The notes under the pieces were generated by a model. That model was not told where the DNA came from. It ran no database searches and saw only the letters and a list, made by a program, of their open reading frames with translations. Both the position numbers and the translations under genes were made by a program. Shown piece after piece: positions 20,170 to 31,048 of a stretch of DNA of 64,000 nt. Location: the NCBI GenBank assembly GCA_022266195.1, contig WHVY01000003.1, positions 4,898,001 through 4,962,000 of the forward strand. The letters are read 5' to 3'. Source of the stretch: Tetranychus cinnabarinus. Taxonomy: Eukaryota > Arthropoda > Arachnida > Trombidiformes > Tetranychidae. Position 1 is the stretch's first letter, and every line of letters starts with the position of its first letter.

Positions 20170-20389
20170 TAGTGATGGGATGATCATGATCGATCAAAAT
20201 TTTGAATGATCAAAGGTGCAAAAAGATGCATCAAAGGCTAAGAAGCATGTTTTAACCGGAATTTTAAAACTTTATGTTGAAAATCCATTTAGGAATTAAA
20301 ATATTTGTTGATGGAAAATCGATCGATCAAGACAAATCTTTGATCGATTTATTTCGATCGATCAAAATTCCAATGATCGTCCAACACTG
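20170..20389. mobile_element. hAT-like MITE, about 220 bp
   Basis: The left end reads TAGTGATGGGATGATCATG and the right end, reverse-complemented, CAGTGTTGGACGATCATTG. Both fit the YAGNG start of hAT terminal repeats, and both continue into GATCGATC-rich subterminal sequence. Flanking octamers CCCGAAAT (20162-20169) and CACGAAAG (20390-20397) agree at 6 of 8 positions, as an aged 8-bp target duplication would. There is no coding capacity. The assignment is inferred from the ends only. Confidence 0.45.
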
Positions 20390-20542
20390 CACGAAAGAGT
20401 CGCTCTTTGTCTGCTTTTTGGGTTTTGTAATGAATCTAAACCTTGGTTACCTTTGAGTCGGTCACAACCCAAGTGAGAAAAAGACTTTTGATTCTCTTTC
20501 TTCTTCTTTCTCTCTTTCTTTTCAGTCTTCATGGTGTCCATC

Positions 20543-21086
20543 TCACCCATTACTATCCTGAACTCTTTGAAATTTCTCCGGTTTGATGATTAAGGCTAAT
20601 TCAAGTTTAATTGACCTATGCCATATGCTGTGATTAATTGAGACAAATGATCGACCCATAAAGAAGGTTTTATTTGATGAAACATTTCGGTGTTTAATTT
20701 TGATGATCCAACTAGTTTGGTTGTAAATGAAATGGGCATTATGAGTGCGAGATGCTATCACTATCGATGATAGATGACGGAGATAGCGTGGGATTTTAGT
20801 GGTCGAATCAATCCACCAAGCGGTATAAATTTTTACACCGTGCATAACAATATTCATCAAGCAGTCCCTTAAATGAGCCGGTCACTATCAACACTTTGTT
20901 GCTAGACTTCAATTCTTGTCTAGTGGCAACATCAGAATAAGCCAACTCTACGTCGTGTAGTGGTTCACATATTATGGATTTCTTGTCATCTCTTATGCAC
21001 ATGTATTTGTTGAAAAAGGCTCTCCTCGGACAGTTATAATCTGTTTTCAGAATCATAAAAATTGTCAAAATTGCAATGAAATTCAC
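20543..21086 (-). pseudogene. Possible broken gene for a small secreted protein
   Basis: Two overlapping open frames on the minus strand look like one interrupted gene. 20808-21086 (92 residues) starts with a hydrophobic leader (MNFIAILTIFMILKTDYNCP) and has five cysteines. 20543-20860 (105 residues, another frame) continues with a strand-rich stretch (WIDSTTKIPRYLRHLSSIVI). A single frameshift in the 53-bp overlap would fuse them into a protein of about 175-185 residues. I do not recognise the family. Chance open frames of this size do occur in AT-rich DNA, so confidence is low. Confidence 0.3.
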
Positions 21087-21853
21087 GATAAGACAATCCT
21101 GGTGTACTTTGCACTAAAGTTTTGATCTTGATTTTATACACTTTTCCAGGTTGTTTCAGCAACCGCGTGTCGTATCAAAAACCGATCTATTCATTTTTTC
21201 TTATTCATGATCAACGTGATGAGATTAATCATAAATGATTTGTTTCTTAGAAAAAGTTTCTTAAGGTCATTTTGCGAAAACGGCCTCGAATATAAAAAAA
21301 TGGTTAACCCATCGTATTTTCATGACATTTACATCTAAAAAATTAGTTTGTCAAAATCATTTTCTTAGGCGAATTCCGTCAGCCACTTTTTCATTCAACA
21401 TTTTGCTGAATTAATTGTTGAACTTTAATTGCATTTGAAATTAGATCTAAATGGTACCAAAACTTTTTTGGTTAACTAATATGACAGAAAAGAGGAAATA
21501 TTGTATAAAAAGGAGTCCGAGGGGGTTCCTCCTAGTTTATTGACCATATTAGCAACTTAAATGAACAGAATTAAAAATTTAAAATTGCCTTGAAGATGAT
21601 GAGCACCTAAATAGCGGTGTATTCAAATGTCATTTTCATTGTAATGATGCTTCGTCAAGCTTTGTATGGCTACCGAGGGGTGGACTTTGAGTCACTCAGC
21701 CTTGCAGGTTCTTTTGGGTAGCGCATACGCAATAATCAAAAAACCTTTCACAGTTAACAACTGAAAAGCATCGCGAACCTTTTTACACAGTAAAACCTTC
21801 TTCTCCTTTTCAGTTTGTTATTATCTAATTGTTTTCAATTATAATCAACAATC
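21087..21853. promoter_or_regulatory. Upstream region of Na+/K+-ATPase alpha
   Basis: 767 bp ahead of the ATPase ATG. It contains TATAAAAAGG at 21504-21513 and a palindromic TGAGTCACTCA (AP-1/CNC-Maf type half-sites) at 21688-21698. The piece around 21640-21800 is less AT-rich than its surroundings and is probably 5' UTR. Functional roles are inferred. Confidence 0.35.
21504..21513 (+). promoter_or_regulatory. TATA-like box upstream of Na+/K+-ATPase alpha
   Basis: TATAAAAAGG at 350 bp before the ATG, leaving space for a 5' UTR of roughly 310 bp. No transcript evidence is available. Confidence 0.35.
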
Positions 21854-24800
21854 ATGGGTAGCGATAAGGTAAGTGTTTAACTGTTTGACCTTTCTAATTT
21901 AACAATTAACAGCTTGGTTCAGTCAGGACTTGCAAAATTGCCTTTCAATCCTTATTGTGAATGCAAAAAAGAAACTGTAACTCGTATTTGCAACAATCAA
22001 TTCACTCGACCTTTATATCTCCTTGCCTCTTTCTTTCTACTCTTTCTTTTTCAAATTTTTCCTTTCCCATTTTATTCTTTCTTGTTTGCCCTTTTTCACC
22101 AATTTTGTACCTTCTTTATTTTTCACCGTTTCTTGTCTCATCGACAAGTTGCCAATTTACCTTAAGAACCCTGATTATTTAATTGTCTTCCATATGAATG
22201 TGACAACAAGCTTTTTCTTCATCTACCCTGAATCTTGGGTGTGAAGTTCTTGCCTCCTTACAGATTACTTTCCTGTCGAGGTTGCATTATGTCTTATCAG
22301 CAGTAACATCTTTTACGCTTATTTCATTCCTTTCAGTTCTTATTTTTATTCTCAACTTATTCCATTTCTTTCAGTTGATTAACTTTGTAGATTGATTGAT
22401 TTAAGGCAATATTACAGTTTTTGCATTTTTTTCAATTCTCATTGCTCCAAAAGCTAACATATTGAACCAAATTTGTCGCTTTTAATGCATAATTTTGGCT
22501 ATTGATTAATTTTTGTGTTCTCTTAATTTTCATTTATTTCATGTACAGAAAGATGCGAAAACGAAACGAAAAGAGAGGAAAAAGGAATTGGATGACCTCA
22601 AACAAGAGGTGGCCATGGTAAGTCCATTTAAAGCTTACATATTGCATGTTTATTGTCCATTTCCGAAGCTTCCAGTCATTTAACTCATTTTCTGGATCTT
22701 TTTTTGATAATTGCTGTATTTGATTCATTGTAATTATTTGGATGCCTCTGGATTATTTTTCAATCACATTGACATTGGGTGTATTCACCGGTTAACCATT
22801 CACCTTGGTTACTTTCTTCTTCTCTCTCTTTTTGTTTGACTTCATTTTTTATTCTATGGTTTTTTTCTGGTATCCATGAGTTTTGATGCATAATTTTTTT
22901 CTATCTCCCTTAATTCATTCAACTCAATCTTTTCGGATGATCGCGTTTTAGGATGAGCACAAGATACCTTTGGAGGAATTATATTCTCGGTTAAAGACTA
23001 ATAGTGAAACCGGATTAACTCTTGCTCAGGCAAAAACAGTTTTAGCACGTGATGGACCCAATGCCCTAACTCCTCCACCTACTACACCTGAATGGGTTAA
23101 GTTCTGCAAACAACTATTCGGTGGTTTCGCTCTATTACTTTGGATCGGTGCCATCTTATGTTTTTTGGCTTACTCAATTCAAGCTACTAGCTTTGAAGAT
23201 CCATCTCCTGATAATGTAAGTAAACTGAACACTTTTTTATATTGAATTTGTACATTTCAACTCATTTAACCACGCAATTTCGGAATGATTTATTAATTTT
23301 GTATCTTGACTTTTTTCCAGCTTTATCTTGGTGTTGTATTAGCTGTTGTCGTCATTGTGACTGGATGTTTCTCATATTACCAAGAAGCCAAAAGTTCTGC
23401 TATTATGGAATCTTTCAAATCTATGGTTCCTCAATATGCTACCGTTATTCGTGAAGGAAAGAAAAACACTATCCCTGCCGAAGAGGTTGTTGCTGGTGAC
23501 CTGGTTGAGGTTAAAGGTGGTGATCGAGTTCCAGCAGACATGAGAGTTATCAAATCTCATGGCTGTAAGGTCGATAATTCATCACTAACTGGAGAATCAG
23601 AACCTCAGACTCGAAGCCCAGAATTAACTAATGAAAATCCTTTAGAAACTCGTAATATCGCCTTTTTCTCAACAAATTGTGTGGAAGGAACTGCTCAGGG
23701 TATCGTAGTTAACACTGGTGATCGAACAGTAATGGGTCGTATTGCTAACTTAGCTTCTGGTTTGGAGATGGGACAAACTCCTATTGCCAAGGAAATTGAA
23801 CATTTCATTCACATTATTACCGGTGTTGCCGTTTTCCTTGGAGTTTCTTTCTTCGTTATTGCTTTATTGCTAGATTATAATTGGCTTGATGCTGTCATTT
23901 TCTTAATTGGTATTATTGTAGCAAATGTGCCAGAAGGTTTGTTGGCTACTGTAACAGTATGTTTGACGCTCACTGCCAAACGTATGGCTTCCAAGAACTG
24001 TCTAGTCAAAAATCTTGAGGCCGTGGAAACTTTAGGTTCAACTTCAACAATTTGCTCTGACAAAACTGGTACACTCACCCAAAATCGTATGACTGTTGCT
24101 CACATGTGGTTTGATAACCATATCATAGAGGCCGATACAACAGAGGATCAATCAGGTATGTCAGATCTTAACCTCTTAATAATTGACTCTTAATCAATAT
24201 AATTTTTACTCAGGTGTCCAATACGACAAGAGCTCAGTAGGATGGAAGGCATTGGCTAGAGTATGTATGTTGTGCAGTCGAGCCGAGTTCAAACCAAATC
24301 AAGAGAATGCCCCAATCCTCAAAAGGTAAATTATTGAAAATTTATCATTAAATACTTTCAAAACATGCTAATTTATATTGTTTGTTTAAACAGGGATACT
24401 ACTGGTGACGCTTCAGAATCTGCCATTCTTAAATGCATGGAGCTTGCTCACGGAAATGTTGCTGGTTATCGACAAAAGAATCCTAAAATTTGTGAAATTC
24501 CATTCAATTCCACCAACAAATACCATGTTACCATCCATGAAACTGATGATCCAAATGATCCTAGTTACTTACTGCTTATGAAGGGAGCTCCAGAACGTAT
24601 TCTTGATCGCTGTTCATCAATTTTCATTAATGGACAAGATCGACCCTTGGATGAAGAAATGAAAGAAGCTTTCAACTGTGCTTACCTTGAATTAGGTGGT
24701 TTAGGTGAACGTGTAATTGGTTTTTGTGATCTCAAATTACCTGCCGATAAATATCCTCCTGGTTATCCATTTGATGCTGATGAAGGTAACTTTCCTCTTG

Positions 24801-26357
24801 ATGGACTTCGCTTCTTAGGCCTTGTTTCTATGATTGATCCTCCTCGTGCTGCTGTACCCGATGCTGTAGCGAAATGCCGATCAGCTGGTATCAAAGTCAT
24901 CATGGTAACAGGTGATCATCCTATTACTGCTAAAGCTATTGCCAAGGCTGTTGGTATTATCTCAGAAGGTAATGAAACAGTTGAAGATATTGCTCAACGT
25001 CTGAATATTCCTGTTGAAGAGGTTAATCCAAGAGATGCCAAGGCTGCTGTTATTCATGGAGGTGAACTCAGAGATATGGAGGTTGATGTATTGGATGATA
25101 TCTTGAAATACCACACAGAAATAGTATTTGCTCGAACCTCTCCACAACAGAAGCTGATTATTGTTGAAGGATGTCAACGTCAAGGTGCTATTGTGGCTGT
25201 AACCGGTGACGGAGTCAATGATTCTCCTGCACTAAAAAAAGCAGATATCGGAGTTGCAATGGGAATTGCTGGATCAGATGTATCCAAGCAAGCTGCTGAC
25301 ATGATACTCTTGGATGATAATTTTGCATCCATCGTAACTGGAGTTGAAGAAGGAAGATTGATTTTCGATAATTTGAAAAAATCTATTGCTTACACTCTAA
25401 CTAGTAACATACCTGAAATTTCACCTTTCCTGTTCTTTATCATTTTCAATGTTCCTTTACCACTTGGCACTGTCACCATCCTTTGTATTGATCTTGGTAC
25501 TGATATGGTTCCTGCCATTTCACTAGCTTATGAGCAAGCTGAAAGTGATATCATGAAACGTCAACCACGAAATCCCAAAAAAGATAAATTGGTGAACGAG
25601 CGTTTAATTTCAATGGCCTATGGTCAAATTGGTTTTATCCAAGCTGCTGCCGGTTTCTTTACTTATTTTGTTATTATGGCAGAAAATGGTTTTCTTCCAT
25701 CTTTCCTTTTTGGCCTTCGAAATGATTGGGATTCAAAGGCAATTAATGATCTACAAGATTCTTACGGACAAGAATGGGTAATGTTGACATTTGAACAATC
25801 TTGATTCACATTTAATTTCTAACAATTCTATCTAACTCATTTTATTATTTTGTTCATTCACCCAGACTTATAAAAATCGTAAAGTATTAGAGTTTACTTG
25901 CCATACTGCATTTTTCATTGCCATTGTCATTGTCCAATGGGCTGATCTCATCGTATGTAAAACCAGAAGAAACTCATTGGTCCATCAAGGAATGAAGTAA
26001 GTTCATTTCATTTTTATTTTTTTTACAAACTCTTATCATTTCTCTTCTACTTCGTCTACTTAGGAATCACGCACTTAACTTTGGATTGCTTTTCGAAACT
26101 CTCTTGGCTGCTTTCCTTTCTTACACTCCTGGAATGTCGGTTGTACTTAAATTGTATCCAATTAAGTAAGTTAATTTGACATTTTACTTGAAATAATTCA
26201 TCTAATAATTGATTTTCATCTCTTTTCTTTTTAAAGGCTATCATGGTGGTTCCCAGCAATGCCATTTTCATTACTAATCTTCATTTATGATGAAGCTCGT
26301 CGTTTTATCATTAGACGCAATCCAGGCGGTTGGGTTGAAATAGAGACTTATTACTAA
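21854..26357 (+). CDS. ATPalpha: Na+/K+-transporting ATPase catalytic alpha subunit
   Basis: Nine exons (21854-21868, 22549-22617, 22952-23215, 23321-24155, 24214-24325, 24394-25777, 25866-25996, 26064-26165, 26237-26357) join in frame to 1010 residues, the normal family length. This P2C-type P-ATPase exports 3 Na+ and imports 2 K+ per ATP at the plasma membrane. Key sites are visible: TGES (actuator loop), ANVPEGLL in M4, CSDKTGTLTQ with phosphorylated Asp363, KGAPER (nucleotide domain), TGDGVNDSPALKKAD, and the C-terminal WVEIETYY, where the YY end regulates Na+ affinity. Exon 2 encodes the Lys-rich N-tail. The M1-M2 loop has Gln105 and Asn116 (Q111 and N122 in vertebrate numbering), the cardiac-glycoside-sensitive state. 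There are no duplicated alternative exons. A TATA-like box lies 350 bp upstream. Confidence 0.97.
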
Positions 26358-29300
26358 AAAATGAATGCTGCTAGGAGTTTCTAAATATCCATCAAAGCTC
26401 TTTTCTCAACTCTTCCTCTTTCTAGCCTCATGACATCTTTCACCTTCAAAATCACGCTTTTCACTCCCACTTTTACAAATCAAACCAAAGCCTGATTACC
26501 TTCTCATCTAATTCTCATGTTTCTTTCAATTTTAAGTTACTTAATTTGACTCGTCTTTTCATCAAAATAAGAAATTAGTTTAAAAGTATAAATATTTAAA
26601 TATAATTAATCGATCTATCGATTGATTAATTTTTAACTATGATACAGATTGATAATCTGTTTTAATTAAGCAAAGATGAAAGAGATTGTTAAGAAAGCAA
26701 AAAACAACAGAAAGCAACCAAAGATTTCTTCAAATTTTATTTATTTATTTATTATTTATTTTGTCTATTTTTAGTTCAAATTCAAATCATTTTGTTCATT
26801 GTTTTTATTAATGTTTTATTAATGTTACATTATATTATATCATATTGTTTTTTTCCTGTTTTTACCATTACCATAATCAACCGACTCTTAATCAACGAAT
26901 CCTCATAACCAAAAAATTCCTAGTTTACTCATCTCTGTGCCGTGCATAATCAATCTCTTTGATCCAACTTTTAATTTCGTATCTGATTAAATTAACTTTT
27001 GGTGCAAGCCTAAAGCTTTATGATCAACTCATTAAAAACATTGAAACGTAAATACAGCATTTCAATAAATTTCTTGTAGATCTTAATAAACCATGTCTAA
27101 AATATTCTTTATCTTGTCTTTTACAGATTTATTAAAGGATCAATGACACCAACATTCCATCACCAAAGCTCACACATTCAGGAACCAGAGTAAAAGGATA
27201 AATCAAAGATGGTACGAGATTAAAGGAAAAAATCGAGTGATGCAAAGCAAATTTATTAGGTTAAACTAGCATGGAATAAATGATGAAAATGCTGAGCACA
27301 ATGTAACAAGTCTTCAAGCTACATTCTCAATCATCCAGTGGAAAGAAAAGAGTCAATCAAATGCAACCTTTAACATCACACTAATCATGGCAAATAATCA
27401 AGGCAAAGCAACATTCTCATTCATTTTTAATCTTAATTCCTTAACCCATTCCTGCTCTTTTCAATTTCACTTCTAAAAAAAGATTTAAGTAAAAAAAATC
27501 TGACAAAAAAACTAGGATTTATAAATTTTTGTCCGCTCATAGCTGATTTAGAGAAGAAACAAACAATTTCATTAATAAAAAAAGAAGGAAATACAACAAA
27601 CGATTCAATCGATTCAGTTTTAACACCAAAAACAGTCAAACATTGACCAAACATCATTAATTTAAAGCTTGAATAAACCAGAAAAGCAGCTAAACCAACC
27701 TTGACCCAATGAACAATTCTCAATGTGATTCCTTTGGATTGAACCACCAGTTAAACAAGGAAAGCTTGATCATTAAACTGTTTGATTAAACCAGGATTAC
27801 CCGATTGAAAGTGACAAAATTAAAGTTGAACCCTTCAACCAAACAATTGACAAAAGCAGACATGAAATATTGTTTAATACACGCAACACAATCAATATAT
27901 TCACGAGACTCACGATAAAGAGGAAAACAAATTAAGTTGATTTTGTTCATTTTTCGTTAGCTTAAAATCAGTTAATTTCTTTTCTCACTGTTAATTGTTT
28001 GTAGCATTGTGTCAATTAGTGGAAAAATGGAAAGATTAATAGTAATAGTTTGTCTATGGAGTTACCTACTTTGACTATATTATCATCATTTATCCAACAA
28101 TGATCATCATACAACTTATTATTATGTCCAATTTTATTTCAACTAAAAACCAAGACAAATTGCTCACCAATTATTAAATTGTTCACAGACTTAGTTATTT
28201 AAACTTGGATGTAAAACCTGTTCAAGACCTGCGGAATTAATACTTAAACAAAGATAGACTTTTGGTGCACATTGACTCAACTGAGCAACAATCTTGATAC
28301 TTCATTTTCATCATTCAGGATTCACAATTTAATCATCCTTTTTAATACCATTAACAAATTAAAACGACAAAACAAAATCAATTCATTGAATTACTCTGAA
28401 ACCAACACACACACAATGAGTCCAAAATCATCAGCTTGAAAATAAGGAAAACAAAACTTGACCAGAAAATCTGATTGTTGTCAAACCTTTTTCCTTTTAC
28501 AATGATAATGTTTTCAACTAATTGTCAAGATTAACACACAACAAGAAAACAAAAGGTTAATTGTTGAGTTTTAATTCCTAATCTGTGATTTCAATGATTA
28601 AAAACAGCATTTCAATTTCCAAAAGATTCAGTTATTGATTTTGTCTCTTTGTTTTTTGTATACCAATCAAAAAACTCATCCAACTCTTCCTTTAACCCAA
28701 TTTTAACCATCCATTTGTAGATTAATATTTTCTGCTTTTAATTGCTTTAATATATGTAATAATTAATTTTTCAATTGCTTCATTTTGTTGGTGTAAATTA
28801 AAACAATGTTTAATCAATGACGATGATACTGATGATGAAGATGATGATGATGGTAATACATTAAGCATTAAAAGGGCAAAGCAAACAGCTACAGTTTTGA
28901 TCAATAAAATTAATTTAAAATAATCTAATTTCTTTAAATTACTCTTCATAATTACTAGTGTTAACATTACATTTACTGATAAACAATACACGCAAGATTC
29001 AGTTCACCATTACCCTGCTGATCATTTTACTAATCATCGATACAATAAATTCTGGGACTTATGATTCAATATTTCATCAAAACAAAGGAATGACTTTCGT
29101 TGGTAAAATTAGATGCAAAACAATCAAATTTTCAAATTGTCTGGTTATATACTTCATTATACCCATCAAACAATCTCATGAAATTGTTTAGTTATGATAT
29201 TACATATTATGCAAATAAAAATGATAAAGAGTTGTTCGGTAAAACTTGAACTCCCATTAAAAACAAGTAAACACGAATAAATATCATACACAATATCATA

Positions 29301-29419
29301 AATACGTAAATAATCGTAATTATATCTAAAAATTATCGATCATCTACAATAAACAAACAAAAAAACCAAAAAAAAGAGTAACTTTAGCAGAAATATCATT
29401 AGATAATGCAATTATTACT
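26358..29419. other. ATPase 3' region and gene-free gap before the gustatory receptor
   Basis: The first about 700 bp look like 3' UTR (AATAAA-type signal in TTTCAATAAATTTC near 27060). The remainder shows no gene I trust. Minus-strand open frames at 27433-27747 and 28722-28991 contain hydrophobic stretches, and the latter a poly-Ser stretch caused by a GAT-type microsatellite (28818-28855). Confidence 0.4.
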
Positions 29420-31048
29420 TTGTATAATACACTAAACATTGGTTTTGTATTTACCAGTTGCACCAGAAAAAGCGACTTACATTTTGACTTTGAGTTACAA
29501 GCCTTGACTTTCGTCAGTTTGCCATTTGATATGCTAAGGCCTAACCAGATTGAAACAGTAAAAATGGTTCTCAACAGATTTAATCAGTTAATATCACCCT
29601 TAATAAATCATCTTAAAAATGTATTCACTCATTTAATATCCAACAATTTAAATGATCAATCTATAATCAAGACAATGTTAAAATGTGAAAAAAGTGCTCT
29701 AAAATTTGTTGGTACAATAAACGGTTACTCAACTGGTTCACCGCCACAAAAACAGCTGTTAAAGCATAAACTCCTCAAAGGTTTAGTGTTAATTGTTTTA
29801 ATTCGTGCAACTTTTCTTGTTCTGATTCCATCAACTCCTGATTGTGAACTATGCAATACAATTAGTTTAATTCTTGGTGACAATACAAGTTGCTTCCCAA
29901 AACGCAATTTACTGGCCATTATGCTCTTACTAGCCGTCATTTGTTTATCCATGATGTTCACCGATTGCCATCGTCCCTTTGAAAAATCAAGTGTTTCATT
30001 TTTCCACATTTTCACCATTATTATGTCCACTTCATCACTCTCAAATCACTTGCTGGACATTAATTTACATTCTAGTCAATTTCAATTACGCCTGTTATTG
30101 AAATCAATGGCTTTATTTCAAACTACTTGCTACATGTTATCTTCTGGTTATGTTATCTTCTTCTTCAACGGTTCATTTAAATGTTTGCCTGGTCAATATT
30201 TGTCTTTACAAACATTTTGTCAGATATTTTGGGTAGTTATGAACTCTATAGCCACAACTACTTCGATATTCAGTTCAATCTGGTTTTATTTTCACGCTTT
30301 GATCTATTTTTTGTACATTTTGTTGCGTCTCAAAGAGTTGATTCTCATTGAAGAGCCAACCCAAACAAACCGAGCTTCAAGCAGAGTCTATCGTATCAAC
30401 TGGATTGCTAAATGTAATGCTATTTTTAACAACATTGAATCTGGTAATCGGGAAATAAGATCAATGGCTTTGACAACCTTTTCCTCTTTGGCATTATTTA
30501 TTAATTTTACTTTATTTGTTTGTTTCATTGTTGGAGTTGATGATCCAATGGTCAGATGGCCAATTCTTATACCAGTTACTCTATCATTAATCGGAATCAT
30601 CATCTTTGTTCGCATACTTGTTGTCGATGCCAATAACAAAGTTAGTCTTTCTCTATTCATGCCATTTCTACTTCAACCAACGATAAAATCATTGTTTACT
30701 ACTTTTCTTACAGATTGATAGACTAACGTTAATAATATATCGATTGGCACGTAATTCAACTAAACTGACTGTAAAGATAAAGGTAACTAGTGATTTTGTA
30801 AAATTGTAATCAGAGTATTAATTTTGAATTCAAGTCTCTAACAACAATAGATCGTTTAACAACCAAACCCATTGGGTTTTACATTGGTGAAACATTTAGA
30901 ATTGAATCTTTGGTTCTTTTGAAGGTGAGTTGACTACTTGAAGATATTTAATCAACTAACTTCTGCAATTTCATTTTCATTTCAGATTATTATTGAAAAC
31001 ATTACAATTTTTCTGCTTCTCATCGATGCATTCAAGAAACAGACATGA
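29420..31048 (+). CDS. Gustatory receptor-like chemoreceptor
   Basis: Four exons, 29420-30640, 30714-30782, 30835-30924 and 30986-31048, all phase 0, give 480 residues from the first Met. A Met at 29531 (MLRPNQIETVKM) would give 443 and may be the true start. Several hydrophobic segments fit seven membrane helices: LKGLVLIVLIRATFLVLI, LLAIMLLLAVICLSMMF, the FFHIFTIIMST region, CYMLSSGYVIFFF, IWFYFHALIYFLYILL, LALFINFTLFVCFIVG and LIPVTLSLIGIIIFV, plus the last exon (ENITIFLLLIDAF). One long first exon followed by three tiny C-terminal exons with phase 0 introns is the classic arthropod GR architecture, and FYIGETFRIESLVLLK takes the place of the family's C-terminal block. Such proteins are ligand-gated cation channels of contact chemosensory neurons; the ligand is unknown. 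No close relative is present in the window. Confidence 0.82.

Noticed and set aside
22023..22244. Phe/Ser-rich open frames in ATPase intron 1
   Set aside because: They derive from a T/C-rich intron tract and lie between clear splice sites.
27433..27747. 104-codon minus-strand membrane protein frame
   Set aside because: AT-rich DNA easily gives Phe/Leu-rich open frames; there is no homology and no splice or promoter support.
28722..28991. Secreted Ser-rich peptide on the minus strand
   Set aside because: The Ser run is a GAT microsatellite read in antisense, and the rest has no family signal or splice support.
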